Shown here piece by piece: positions 1-8,264 of a stretch of 64,000 nt of DNA; the stretch's first letter is position 1, and each line of letters starts with the position of its first letter. The notes beneath the pieces were generated by a model, which saw only the letters and a program-made list of their open reading frames with translations, did no database searches and was not told where the DNA came from. Location of the stretch: the NCBI GenBank assembly GCA_900759335.1, contig CAAEUX010000036.1, positions 29,813-93,812 of the forward strand. Reading direction: 5' to 3'. The translations under genes and the position numbers were made by a program. The stretch is from an uncultured Collinsella sp. Its GTDB lineage: Bacteria > Actinomycetota > Coriobacteriia > Coriobacteriales > Coriobacteriaceae.

Positions 1-737
1 GCGTAATATCCGACCAGCTGGACCATAAAGGGATAGCCTGCCGAAGCTTTTGTTAATAGCTCAGCGGCACCTTTGTCGAGCTCCTTGCCCGCTCGTCTCA
101 TCGTATCCTCAAACGATCCGCCAACTTCAAAATCGGAAAGCCGAGTAAGTTCAACATGTTTGGCTCGCTGAAGGAACGTCAACGTATCATCCACCACCAC
201 GCCATCTACCGATGTCGGCAGCCCGGCGAAAGCGAAAGCGACATTCGCTCCTTGGCGGATCAAGAGCTGCATCTCATTGCCTAGCTCGCGCATTTCCTCA
301 GTTGAGGCATCCTGGATCTCGTCGAGCGTAATGAGTAGACCACCGCGCTTCGCAGCATCGTACATCGCCTCGCCCAGATGAGAGGCCGACTTCGACATCT
401 CCATGGAGCCAAGGCTGACCCCTAAAATCGATGGGGAAATCGAGATTGATTCAAGACGAACGTTTCGCTGCAGAGCCTCGAGGATTCTATTGCAAAAACC
501 AGCATTGGAGGCAACGTCAACGACCTCGAATCCTTTTTTGCGTGCAAGGTCACCCAATGCATTAAGGAGCACCGTTTTACCTGTGCCTCGGACGCCCGAG
601 ATGCGCATGAGTCGATCGGGGGCACCAGGACCATTCTCAAGAGCCTCGGCAAAGTCATCCAAAACAGTGTCCCGTCCGATAAGCTCAGGCGGATTCATGC
701 CCGCCGTTGGCTTAAAGGGGTTAACAGCTTTCGTCAT
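1..737 (-). CDS. ATP-binding protein, AAA/archaeal-ATPase type (C-terminus beyond window)
   Basis: The reading frame starts at ATG 737, preceded by a strong AGGAGGG ribosome binding site, and runs off the left edge, so about 245 residues are visible. Near residues 35-42 is a Walker A motif (GVRGTGKT) and near residue 120 a Walker B-like stretch (LLITLDEIQDA), followed by a conserved AFAGLP segment. This is the layout of AAA_16/Orc1-like ATP-binding proteins often found as stand-alone accessory genes in actinobacteria. The role is unknown; many relatives end in a winged-helix or nuclease-like domain, which is outside this window. Six short direct repeats lie between the gene and its upstream neighbour and may be its operator. 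Confidence 0.75.
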   Translation of the reverse strand, partial: MTKAVNPFKPTAGMNPPELIGRDTVLDDFAEALENGPGAPDRLMRISGVRGTGKTVLLNALGDLARKKGFEVVDVASNAGFCNRILEALQRNVRLESISISPSILGVSLGSMEMSKSASHLGEAMYDAAKRGGLLITLDEIQDASTEEMRELGNEMQLLIRQGANVAFAFAGLPTSVDGVVVDDTLTFLQRAKHVELTRLSDFEVGGSFEDTMRRAGKELDKGAAELLTKASAGYPFMVQLVGYY

Positions 738-752
738 TCTGCCCTCCTCTGC

Positions 753-811
753 TAGTTTTAACAACTTTAACAAAGTTTAGCAACTTTAGCAGAGTTTAAC
801 AGTTTTAGCAG
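753..811. repeat. Six iteron-like direct repeats upstream of the ATPase gene
   Basis: Read on the plus strand, six units of 9-10 bp follow one another without gaps, each matching (A)RNTTTARC (for example AGTTTTAAC, AACTTTAAC, AACTTTAGC). They end about 15 bp before the ATPase start codon, so they cover the expected promoter. Spacing close to one helical turn suggests cooperative protein binding on one DNA face. Function is inferred. Confidence 0.7.
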
Positions 812-899
812 GCTCGGCGGCTTTATGCCTTACCGATCCTGCCGGGTCCTCCCGCCCGCGCCGATACAAATAGCGCAGTGCGGCCCCTCTATATCGCCC

Positions 900-3341
900 C
901 TACCCCAGCGAGCGACTGAGGGAGCCGAGCTCATCGTTGCCCATGGTGCGCCACATTTGGAAGATGCAGACGCGCGCCAGGAAAAAGAAGCCGTTATCGA
1001 CCAGCCGCACGGCGGCATCCGCCAGCTGGTTGGTCACGGCGGACACGGGAGGCAGCTCGAGCCCGGCCTTACGGATGGTCTCAACCGCATCCTCGAACGT
1101 CGGCGGCTCGTTGACGCCCATCTCGTTCATAAGGCCCTGCATTTCCTCCAGCGCGCTGCTACCCGACTCCTCGCCGCGCGGCACGAGGCGGTAGCACGCC
1201 AACGCGAGCTCGAGCTGGTCGCAGTTCCAATAGGCAAACGCCAGACGATAGAACAGATAACCGATTGCGGAACGGTCACTGGCAATGCGCAGGCCGTGGC
1301 GCGCCACCTCGATAATCTCGTCAAAGCGCTCCAGGCGCGCCAGCACGTTGATGAGCGCAAAGTGCGACTGCATGGACGAGCGAGCCAGATCGTAAAGACG
1401 ACGCACCTCGGGCAATGCCCGTTCAAAATCCTCCTGCTCGGCGTAATAACTGCAGATCTCGTGCTGGGCAAAGTACAGAGCATCGGGAGCACGCAAAATA
1501 CGAACGGAGCGGTCTTCCTCCATTACCGGCAGCACCATGCGTACCAGCTGGTTGTCGCAAAACTGCGTCTGGACCGGACCCGTTGCCAAAAGCTCGGCAA
1601 CGGCGCACTTGGCCTCCAGCTCCTCAACAAGACGGGAAAAGCCCTCAAACGCGCTTGCACGGTCAACTTTTGCCTGCTCGCGCAACTCAACGACGCGCGC
1701 CACATACGGGTCATCGTCCATCTCCATGACCTCGAGCTCATCAGCCGTATCGGCAAGCAGCAGGTCGCGCAACGCCGGCGGCAGCGAACGATGGTCGTCA
1801 CGCGGGCGAGCGTGAACCTCTGCAGGCTCAATCGCATCCGGCGCGTCCGACTCATATGCCTCAAGCATGCGCTTGCACAGCATATCGTCCATATCCATGC
1901 TCTCAAGATCCTTGGCGACAGGCACGCTATTGGCCAGATAGGCCGCACGCCCAAAGGAATATGTTGCAATGACGCGCTCGCCCTGCTCGCCGTCGGGAGC
2001 CGCAATCTGAACATAGCAGCGCGCAATGCAGGCACCTGCGGCAAAGCAAGCCGCTGCCAGCGTAAGCGCCACGCGCGCGTCGTGCTCCGCGGCCCAAATC
2101 ACACGCGCGTTCTCGTCCAACTCGCGCCAGACATCCTCCCGGGCGTCGTATTCACGTTGTGGCATGGCATCCACGACAGAGTGCCCAAACCGAACGAGCA
2201 TAATCCCCTCGGCAACGTTTGCCCGATAGGTATAGTCGAGCCGTGTGACCACGTTAAGCGCCTCGACGATACGCGCGAAGCGGGTACGCACATCCCACTC
2301 ACCGCCCGGCTGGCAAGCTACCGTTCCGGGTTTGCCCCACGGGTTGTCGCTCGAGGCCGTATCGAGCAGTCGGGGAACATCGTTGGTCGTCTTGGCGATA
2401 TGCCACGCGTCAAAGAGCGCGCAGCCCTCAAGGCTCGGTGAGGATGCCGCGGGGACCAATCCGGCCCCGATGCGCTCAAGGATGCCGGAGAGGCGGTTGA
2501 GACGGCACTCGATGGCAAGCAGCATGTCAATCTCGTCCTGGTCCAGCAGGCTACGATCAAAATTGAGATAGAACAGCTTTGAGCGGTCGATGCGCGCTAG
2601 GCTCATTTCGGACTTGGCAGCAATGGTGCGCAGGCGGGGCAAGTCGATCTCGCTCATCAGGGCGGCGGCATAACGCTCGATACCGCTCGGATTCTCGGCA
2701 TGGTCAACACGGTAAAGCAGCGTCTCGATAGCATCGGGGAGCGGTGCCGTGTCAAAGCCCAAAAACACCTCGACCGGCTCGGGCAACTTTACGAGTTTGA
2801 TCTTGTCGACAACGTTTTGCATGCCTGCATCGAGACCGTCGACGCCCGCCGTGTTCGCAAGAGCGCTTTCGGAGTTGGCAAATATCACGTAGCGCAAGAA
2901 CATCGAGGCCATGAACTCGCCGAAAGGAAGGGCGCGGGTCGAATTCCATGTCTCATGGTCGGACTGCTCGCGCATGGGGCCTTCGGGAGAGCCGGCAGTT
3001 CGCGCACACGCGCGCATTGCACCGTTAGCTTCCCTCACCATAATCTCGCCAATACTGGAATCGGACTCGTGAAGGACCAGCTCCATGTCAGGGTCCTCGG
3101 GCAACGGTACTTCCCGAACAGGACGATCAACCTTATAAACCTTGCCCGACACGCTCACGTAGCCCAAGAGCGATATGTGGCTTTTGCCGACGAATTCGAC
3201 GACGTAGCATGACTCTTTGGGGTCCTCGCCAAAAGCTTTCCAGACAACACCATACGAGCGCCCCGCGGGCTGCTCGGGCATCGATGGAAAACGCTTTTTG
3301 GGGTCGAGAAACCTGAGCTTGTATGTCGGACGCTCTGCCAC
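900..3341 (-). CDS. Large TPR-containing protein of unknown function
   Basis: An 813-residue protein. The start is GTG 3341, with an AGGGTGA site about 8 nt upstream. I do not recognise the N-terminal two thirds, which has no signal peptide or membrane segment and is rich in acidic residues and arginine, so it is probably cytoplasmic. The C-terminal part (about residues 620-760) has helical repeats with tetratricopeptide spacing and residues (ALINVLARLERFDEIIEVAR, then a second helix pair with FYRLAFAYWN), suggesting a protein-binding scaffold. It stands alone, with the tRNA-Arg cluster upstream. Codon use matches its neighbours. No enzymatic motif was found. Confidence 0.8.
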   Translation of the reverse strand: MAERPTYKLRFLDPKKRFPSMPEQPAGRSYGVVWKAFGEDPKESCYVVEFVGKSHISLLGYVSVSGKVYKVDRPVREVPLPEDPDMELVLHESDSSIGEIMVREANGAMRACARTAGSPEGPMREQSDHETWNSTRALPFGEFMASMFLRYVIFANSESALANTAGVDGLDAGMQNVVDKIKLVKLPEPVEVFLGFDTAPLPDAIETLLYRVDHAENPSGIERYAAALMSEIDLPRLRTIAAKSEMSLARIDRSKLFYLNFDRSLLDQDEIDMLLAIECRLNRLSGILERIGAGLVPAASSPSLEGCALFDAWHIAKTTNDVPRLLDTASSDNPWGKPGTVACQPGGEWDVRTRFARIVEALNVVTRLDYTYRANVAEGIMLVRFGHSVVDAMPQREYDAREDVWRELDENARVIWAAEHDARVALTLAAACFAAGACIARCYVQIAAPDGEQGERVIATYSFGRAAYLANSVPVAKDLESMDMDDMLCKRMLEAYESDAPDAIEPAEVHARPRDDHRSLPPALRDLLLADTADELEVMEMDDDPYVARVVELREQAKVDRASAFEGFSRLVEELEAKCAVAELLATGPVQTQFCDNQLVRMVLPVMEEDRSVRILRAPDALYFAQHEICSYYAEQEDFERALPEVRRLYDLARSSMQSHFALINVLARLERFDEIIEVARHGLRIASDRSAIGYLFYRLAFAYWNCDQLELALACYRLVPRGEESGSSALEEMQGLMNEMGVNEPPTFEDAVETIRKAGLELPPVSAVTNQLADAAVRLVDNGFFFLARVCIFQMWRTMGNDELGSLSRSLG

Positions 3342-3490
3342 GAAATATCACCCTGATCGGTCGTCGAGAGAAGGAGTGGTCGCGGATGGGCCGCGACACC
3401 TACTCGGAATCTTACACGAGTCGATAAGAAATAGTCCGCTTTACGCTCACGCCTCGACCGAGGTTCGGATCCATGGGATGCCGGCGTAAA

Positions 3491-3680
3491 AGAAAAGCCC
3501 CCGTTGCCGGAGGCTTCAAGTTCAATTGGTGCGGCGTATAGGATTCCGCGCATCCGCTTCGCGGATCCGCGCCGGCTTCGCCCGCCTGCCGGCGTGCTCG
3601 CCCGCTCGCTACGGACGCTCCGCGTCCGCTTTACGCTCGCGCCTCGACCGAGGTTCGAATCCATGGGATGCCGGCGTAAA
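3491..3680. repeat. tRNA-Arg tail unit 1 (190 bp)
   Basis: One exact 190-bp period downstream of tRNA-Arg copy 1. It contains, in plus-strand order, a copy of the tRNA terminator (3491-3514), a copy of the tRNA 3' tail with CCA and half of the T arm (3527-3545), a GC-rich core with hairpins (ATCCGC-TTC-GCGGAT; GGACGC-TCC-GCGTCC), and an inverted T-arm-like box, GGTTCGAATCC, near 3650. The 110 bp at 3436-3545 repeats at 3626-3735. The tail lacks the 5' half of a tRNA, so it is not a tRNA gene. Confidence 0.8.
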
Positions 3681-3716
3681 AGAAAAGCCTCCGTTGCCGG
3701 AGGCTTCAAGTTCAAT

Positions 3717-3793
3717 TGGTGCGGCGTATAGGATTCGAACCTATGACGTTCTGATTCGTAGTCAGACCCTCTATCCAGCTGAGGTAACGCCGC
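3717..3793 (-). tRNA. tRNA-Arg(ACG), copy 1
   Basis: A complete 77-nt cloverleaf including an encoded CCA: acceptor GCGGCGT/ACGCCGC with discriminator A, anticodon stem TCTGA/TCAGA around loop CTACGAA, and T arm with GGTTCGAATCC. Anticodon ACG reads CGN arginine codons after A34 deamination. A rho-independent terminator (GCCTCCG-TTGC-CGGAGGC with a run of T on the minus strand) lies at 3681-3704, directly downstream. Confidence 0.97.
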
Positions 3794-3910
3794 GACTTGT
3801 TGATTATTATGCACATGGACTGAATAATGGTCAAGCGTTTTTTCAAAAAAAGTTATCGAATTTGATTTTTACTCATTTGGAGCACTTGGCGCGATCCTCG
3901 ACGTATCGCG

Positions 3911-4100
3911 ATATAAGAAAAGCCCCCGTTGCCGGGAGCTTCAAGATCAATTGGTGCGGCATATAGGATTCCGCGCATCCGCTGCGCGAATCCGCGCCGG
4001 CTTCGCCCGCCTGCCGGCGTGCTCGCCCGCTCGCTGAAAACGCTCCGCGTTTTCTTGACGCTCGCGCCTCGACCGAGGTTCGAATCTCCGCAATGCTCCC
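3911..4100. repeat. tRNA-Arg tail unit 2 (190 bp)
   Basis: Same architecture and exactly the same 190-bp period as unit 1. The duplicated tail carries one substitution relative to the tRNA (GCGGCA for GCGGCG). In the core, the second hairpin is AAAACGC-TCC-GCGTTTT instead of GGACGC-TCC-GCGTCC, so both arms changed together and pairing is kept. Confidence 0.8.
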
Positions 4101-4141
4101 ATATAAGAAAAGCCCCCGTTGCCGGGAGCTTTAAAGTCAAT

Positions 4142-4218
4142 TGGTGCGGCGTATAGGATTCGAACCTATGACGTTCTGATTCGTAGTCAGACCCTCTATC
4201 CAGCTGAGGTAACGCCGC
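4142..4218 (-). tRNA. tRNA-Arg(ACG), copy 2
   Basis: Identical over all 77 nt to copy 1, with encoded CCA and anticodon ACG. A terminator hairpin (with one internal mismatch) sits at 4105-4130 on the downstream side. Confidence 0.97.
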
Positions 4219-4345
4219 AACGCACGGATTATTATGCACGCGAGCCCCCGATGGGTCAAGCGACAATTTGAAAAAATTTTACGGAGTGGTGATTAGGCTG
4301 TTCACACCCCGACCGAGGTTCGAATCCATGCATGGTTTCCAAAAA

Positions 4346-4482
4346 AGAAAAGCCCCCGTTGCCGGAGGCTTCAAGTTCGATTGGTGCGGCGTATAGGATT
4401 CCGCGCATCCGCTGCGCGGATCCGCGCCGGCTTCACGCTCGCGCCTCGACCGAGGTTCGAATCCATGCGGTGTTGCCATAAA
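4346..4482. repeat. tRNA-Arg tail unit 3 (137 bp, internally deleted)
   Basis: Same order of parts as units 1 and 2, but 53 bp of the palindromic core are missing, including the second hairpin. The terminator copy, tail copy, first hairpin and inverted T-arm-like box remain. Confidence 0.78.
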
Positions 4483-4518
4483 AGAAAAGCCCCCGTTGCC
4501 GGAGGCTTCAAGTTCGAT

Positions 4519-4595
4519 TGGTGCGGCGTATAGGATTCGAACCTATGACGTTCTGATTCGTAGTCAGACCCTCTATCCAGCTGAGGTAACGCCGC
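4519..4595 (-). tRNA. tRNA-Arg(ACG), copy 3
   Basis: A third identical 77-nt copy with encoded CCA and anticodon ACG. Terminator hairpin at 4483-4507. Three identical isoacceptor genes within 0.9 kb indicate recent duplication or concerted maintenance. Confidence 0.97.
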
Positions 4596-4669
4596 AGCGC
4601 AAGACATATAAAACCACTTTAGTTAGTTGGAGTCAAGCACAATCTCAAACTTTTTGAAGAATATGTTCC

Positions 4670-5047
4670 TTACACAGCTCCGCATGCGCCAGCGTCCCCC
4701 ATGCGATCAATCGGTTTTTCAACCACATCGAACCCGGCACCGAGCTCCCTCAACAGCGAGCGCACCCGCTGGGCACAGTCATAATCGGCAAACGAGATAC
4801 TCAACATGCGCGCCACCTGGTTAGAAGTCTCAACTCCATAGAACCGCTCAAGTGCCACAAGCCCCTCGTGTGTCACAAAGGTCTCGACTACATGCGGCGA
4901 CTCCTCAAAGCACCATTGGGTCAACGGACCCTCGCTCGTCTGCCGCACCACCAAACCACCCATACCGGATGGCTCACACGTAACTAGTAGGTGCTCCCCA
5001 CCTTCATCGCTCTCAAACAAAACTACCCGCTCATCAAACAGCTCCAT
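4670..5047 (-). CDS. Small hypothetical protein (125 aa)
   Basis: Starts at ATG 5047 behind a GGAAGGGGA site. The protein is soluble, acidic and has no membrane segment or motif that I recognise. It begins MELFDERVVLFESDEG and ends in a Gly/Ala-rich tail (GDAGACGAV). It stands alone between tRNA-Arg copy 3 and serS. The stretch 5048-5165 upstream holds no gene and probably carries its promoter. Confidence 0.6.
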   Translation of the reverse strand: MELFDERVVLFESDEGGEHLLVTCEPSGMGGLVVRQTSEGPLTQWCFEESPHVVETFVTHEGLVALERFYGVETSNQVARMLSISFADYDCAQRVRSLLRELGAGFDVVEKPIDRMGDAGACGAV

Positions 5048-5165
5048 CGCATCCCCTTCCTCTCGCTTCTATTTAACAAAAGCATAGCAGGTAAATGGCT
5101 GTATACAGAACGTTTGTTCGTGTGTTTTCTATCGAGCTGTCCGCACGGCATGGTATAGCCGTACA

Positions 5166-5198
5166 CAAAAAGGGCGCCCCTAAAAGGAGCGCCCTCGC
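5166..5198 (-). terminator. Rho-independent terminator after serS
   Basis: AGGGCGC and GCGCCCT arms at 5171-5195 around an 11-nt loop, followed on the minus strand by TTTTT. It lies just past the serS stop. Confidence 0.85.
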
Positions 5199-5218
5199 AA
5201 ATCGCCTATGCAGCTAGC

Positions 5219-6502
5219 TTACGCGACCGGCTCGATCTTCTCGAGGCCGCCCATGTAGGGACGCAGAACCTCGGGGATCGTGATGGTGCCGTCGGCGTTC
5301 TGGTAGTTCTCCAGAATGGCGGCCATGGTGCGGCCAGCCGGCAGGCCGGAACCGTTGAGGGTGTGCAGGTAGCGCGAGCCCTTGAAGTTCTCGGGGTCGC
5401 GATACTTGATGTTGGCGCGACGGGCCTGGAAATCGCCGCAGTTAGAGCAGGAGCTGATCTCTTTGTAGGCGTTGTAGCTCGGCAGCCAGACCTCGATGTC
5501 GTAGGTCTGACGGGCAGAGAAGCCCAGGTCGCCGGTGCACAGGCTAATCACGCGATACGGAAGGCCCAGCTGCTGAAGCAGGAACTCGGCCTCGGCGGTC
5601 ATGCTCTCGAGCTCCTCGTCGGACTCCTCCGGCTTGGCAAACTTGACCATCTCGACCTTGTCGAACTCGTGCTGGCGGATGATACCGCGGGTGTCGCGAC
5701 CAGCGGAGCCGGCCTCCTCGCGGAAGCAGGGGGTGAAGGCGGTGTAGCGGCGCGGCAGGGTATCAGCATCGAGAACCTCGCCGGCGTGCAGGTTGGTAAG
5801 CACGACCTCGGCGGTGGGGATCAGGAAGTTGTCGCCCGAGACGTGATAGGCGTCGTCCTCGAACTTGGGCAGCTGACCCGTGCCAAACATGGTCTGACGC
5901 TTGACGACGATGGGCGGCCACCACTCCTTAAAGCCACGGCTGGTGTGCGTGTCAAGGAAGAAGTTGATGAGGGCGCGCTCAAGACGGGCGCCGGCGCCAC
6001 CGAGAACGGTAAAGCGGCTGCCGGAGAGCTTGTTGCCGCGCTCGAAATCGAGGATGTCGAGGTCGGTGCCCAGGTCCCAGTGCGGCTTAAAGTCGAAGTC
6101 GAACTCGCGCGGGGTGCCCCAACGACGGCGCTCGATGTTCTCGTCCTCGTCCTTGCCGTACGGCGTGGCCTCGCAAGGGATGTTGGGAAGGTGAGCCATA
6201 AAGTCGTACTGCTCCTGCTCGAGAGCGGTGCGGCGCTCGGCCAGACCGTCAATCTTCTCGTTGACGGCGCGCACGGCCTCCTTGGCGGCCTCGGCCTCGT
6301 CCTTCTTGCCCTCCTTCATCAGGGCGCCGATCTTCTTGGACTCGGCATTACGCGTGGCCTGGAGCTCCTCGACCTCGGTGATGACGGCACGGCGCTCGTC
6401 GTCGAGCTCGAAGAACTTCTCTCGATCCCAAGACGTCTGGCGGTTGGCCATGGCGGTATCGATGGCATCGGGGTTCTCGCGAACAAACTTGATATCAAGC
6501 AT
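5219..6502 (-). CDS. serS: Serine--tRNA ligase
   Basis: A class II aminoacyl-tRNA synthetase that charges tRNA-Ser, of normal length (427 aa). The start is ATG 6502, which gives the canonical MLDIKFVRENPD N-terminus and has GGAGG 6 nt upstream; an upstream in-frame ATG adds nine residues without a good site. Residues 25-105 form the tRNA-binding coiled coil. The catalytic core shows the TAEV serine-site motif, motif 2 (FREEAGSAGRDTRG) and motif 3 (NGSGLPAGRTMAAILEN). It is a single gene with its own terminator, divergent from the small membrane protein gene at 6614. Confidence 0.97.
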   Translation of the reverse strand: MLDIKFVRENPDAIDTAMANRQTSWDREKFFELDDERRAVITEVEELQATRNAESKKIGALMKEGKKDEAEAAKEAVRAVNEKIDGLAERRTALEQEQYDFMAHLPNIPCEATPYGKDEDENIERRRWGTPREFDFDFKPHWDLGTDLDILDFERGNKLSGSRFTVLGGAGARLERALINFFLDTHTSRGFKEWWPPIVVKRQTMFGTGQLPKFEDDAYHVSGDNFLIPTAEVVLTNLHAGEVLDADTLPRRYTAFTPCFREEAGSAGRDTRGIIRQHEFDKVEMVKFAKPEESDEELESMTAEAEFLLQQLGLPYRVISLCTGDLGFSARQTYDIEVWLPSYNAYKEISSCSNCGDFQARRANIKYRDPENFKGSRYLHTLNGSGLPAGRTMAAILENYQNADGTITIPEVLRPYMGGLEKIEPVA

Positions 6503-6613
6503 TAGATCCTCCGGCGATATACATTCCATTTAGGTTGCAACCTTGTACATGTATGGGCAAGTATATACTTATGAGCGTTTACGACCCAACCCAACTACGC
6601 AAGAAGGCACCCA

Positions 6614-6787
6614 ATGGACGCAGTTTTTTCCTTTTTGTTTGGCACCCGCACCGGTTTTGCCATCCTTTTCGCCGGCGGCATCCTACTGTTTGCGATTCTT
6701 GCCTTTGTAATGGAGAAGCGCACCCATAAGATGTATGTCGACCGCGGCCCCAAGGACGAGGACGATCAAGACAGCTTCTGGGACTAA
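6614..6787 (+). CDS. Small single-pass membrane protein (57 aa)
   Basis: The ORF runs from ATG 6614 (site AGAAGG 7 nt upstream) to TAA 6785-6787. One hydrophobic segment spans residues 13-33 (GFAILFAGGILLFAILAFVM), followed by a basic stretch (EKRTHK) and an acidic tail (PKDEDDQDSFWD). That arrangement suggests a cytoplasmic C-terminus by the positive-inside rule. A strong terminator follows at 6839. No family is recognised; the clean start, clear hydrophobic segment and terminator argue that it is real. Confidence 0.6.
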   Translation: MDAVFSFLFGTRTGFAILFAGGILLFAILAFVMEKRTHKMYVDRGPKDEDDQDSFWD

Positions 6788-6840
6788 CCTGCCAAAAAGG
6801 GACTGGTTTATTTTGGTCGGTTTTATCTGGGCAAACGCAA
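6788..6840. repeat. Dispersed hairpin repeat (AGGGACTGG core), copy a
   Basis: The sequence CTGCCAAAAAGGGACTGGTTTATTTTGG followed by TTTTATCTGGGCAAACGC recurs, inverted and with few changes, at 59590-59650. CCAAAA and TTTTGG arms flank the core. Confidence 0.7.
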
Positions 6841-6882
6841 GCGCCTCGCAACTGGAATTGAGCCAGTTGCGAGGCGCTTTTT
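6839..6882. terminator. Strong terminator of the 57-aa protein gene
   Basis: A 15-bp perfect stem GCGCCTCGCAACTGG / CCAGTTGCGAGGCGC with a 7-nt loop, followed by TTTTT on the plus strand. Confidence 0.9.
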
Positions 6883-6904
6883 GCTATAGAGATAAAACCG
6901 CAGG

Positions 6905-6945
6905 AAAACCTGCCAAAATAAACCTGTCCCTAAATGGCAGGTTTT
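6905..6945. repeat. Dispersed hairpin repeat (GGGACAGG core), copy b; possible proC terminator
   Basis: AAAACCTGCCA and TGGCAGGTTTT arms enclose a loop that reads AGGGACAGG on the minus strand. It overlaps the proC stop codon by 2 nt and ends in a T run on the minus strand, so it can also terminate proC. Confidence 0.7.
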
Positions 6946-7714
6946 ACTGGAGGGTGGCGTCGATGGCCTTGACCAGGGCGCTGCGCATGCCGGCGTCCTC
7001 GAGCGCGACGACGCCCTTGATGGTGGCACCACCGGGCGAGCACACGGCATCCTTCATCGCTGCGGGATGCTGACCGGTTGCAAGCTGCAGCTTTGCCGTA
7101 CCCAGCACCATCTGGCTCACAATGCGATAGGCATCGGCGCGCGGGATACCGTGCTTGACGGCCGCGTCGCCCAGGGCCTCGATCGCCATGGCAACAAATG
7201 CCGGTGCGCAACCGCCCACGGTACCGCCCACAAACAGCAGACTCGAATCGAGCTCGACCACCGTGCCAAGCTTTCCGAGCAGACCGAGCACCGTGGCACG
7301 CTGCTCATCGCTAAGCGTGGAAGCCTTCTCGCAAGCGATAACGCCCTCGCCCACCGAAACCGGCGTGTTGGGCACCGTCGAGATATGAGCGACACCTGGC
7401 AGGACCTGTTCCCACTTGGCACTATCCCAGGTCCAGGCAACCGAAAGGACGACCTTGTCGGCAAGCGCATCCTTGAGCGGGGCGAATACCTTCTCGATCA
7501 TGTACGGTTTGACCGCAGCGACCACGATATCGGATGCGGCGACAACCTCGGCGGCATCGTGGCAGGCAGCCATGCCCCGTGCCTCGCAACGCTCAACCAG
7601 AGCATCGTAGCGGCCTGCGCAGGCGCACATGTCGCCCGCGGCCACGCCGGCGGCAATCCAGCCATCGGCCATAGCGCTCGCCATGTTGCCAAAACCGACA
7701 AATCCAATCTTCAT
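6944..7714 (-). CDS. proC: Pyrroline-5-carboxylate reductase
   Basis: Catalyses the last step of proline synthesis, reducing 1-pyrroline-5-carboxylate with NAD(P)H in the cytoplasm. The start ATG 7714 gives MKIGFVGFGNMASAMADGW, a Rossmann nucleotide-binding fold at the very N-terminus, and has GAAAGGA upstream. The C-terminal family signature is present around residue 225 (CSPGGATIKGVVALEDAGMR). At 256 aa it is close to the usual 260-280. It sits downstream of rlmH in the same orientation, separated by 73 nt. Confidence 0.95.
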   Translation of the reverse strand: MKIGFVGFGNMASAMADGWIAAGVAAGDMCACAGRYDALVERCEARGMAACHDAAEVVAASDIVVAAVKPYMIEKVFAPLKDALADKVVLSVAWTWDSAKWEQVLPGVAHISTVPNTPVSVGEGVIACEKASTLSDEQRATVLGLLGKLGTVVELDSSLLFVGGTVGGCAPAFVAMAIEALGDAAVKHGIPRADAYRIVSQMVLGTAKLQLATGQHPAAMKDAVCSPGGATIKGVVALEDAGMRSALVKAIDATLQ

Positions 7715-7787
7715 ATCACACAGTCCTTTCAGACACATTCCTCAAAACGAAAGTCATTGTCCCACGCCATTGTTTCGCATTGCCGAC

Positions 7788-8258
7788 CTACTTGTGATAC
7801 GGCTCGCCACGGCTAATCTTGCAGGCGCGGTAGATCTGCTCCAGCAGCACCACGCGCGCCAGGTTGTGCGGCAAGGTAATGCGTCCAAAGCTGAGCATCT
7901 CGTCGGCGCGGGCGCGCACGGCATCGCTCACGCCATCCGATCCGCCGATTACAAAAGCGATGTCGCTGTTGCCTCGCAGCATGAGGTCATCGAGACGGGT
8001 CGAGAGCTCCTCGCTCGAACGCTCCTTGCCCTCGATAGCCAGCAGAATCACATGTGCCCGCGGTGGCAGGGCAGCAAGAATCGCCGCGCCTTCTTTGTCG
8101 CGCGCGGCATCCACGCCGCCCGCTTTGGCCGGATCGATATCGGCAACCTCGCGCATATCTACCTTGGCATAGGCGCCTAGGCGTTTGGTGTATTCGGCGC
8201 ACGCGTCCTTCCAAAAGCGCTCTTTAAGCTTGCCAACGCAAACAACGGTATATTTCAC
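7788..8258 (-). CDS. rlmH: 23S rRNA (pseudouridine-1915-N3)-methyltransferase
   Basis: A SPOUT-class methyltransferase that modifies pseudouridine 1915 in helix 69 of 23S rRNA, acting on assembled 70S ribosomes. At 156 aa it matches the family length. The start is GTG 8258 (MKYTVVCVGKLKERFWKDA), with AAGGGG upstream. The C-terminal knot shows FVIGGSDGVSDAVRARAD and the conserved L(P)HNLARVVLLEQIYRA tail, ending in GEPYHK. It begins only 6 nt after the stop of the SPFH gene, so the two are probably cotranscribed. Confidence 0.96.
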   Translation of the reverse strand: MKYTVVCVGKLKERFWKDACAEYTKRLGAYAKVDMREVADIDPAKAGGVDAARDKEGAAILAALPPRAHVILLAIEGKERSSEELSTRLDDLMLRGNSDIAFVIGGSDGVSDAVRARADEMLSFGRITLPHNLARVVLLEQIYRACKISRGEPYHK

Positions 8259-8264
8259 GCGCGT

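Noticed and set aside
900..2441. 538-codon plus-strand ORF (825-2441)
   Set aside because: Antisense to the TPR protein, no start site of quality and no domain.
3504..4479. Short ORFs in both strands over the tRNA-Arg cluster
   Set aside because: They read through tRNA genes and repeated tail units; repeated peptide segments reflect repeated DNA, not proteins.
3436..4595. CRISPR array
   Set aside because: Repeats are long, contain whole tRNA tails and terminators, and there are no unique spacers of even length; no cas genes nearby.
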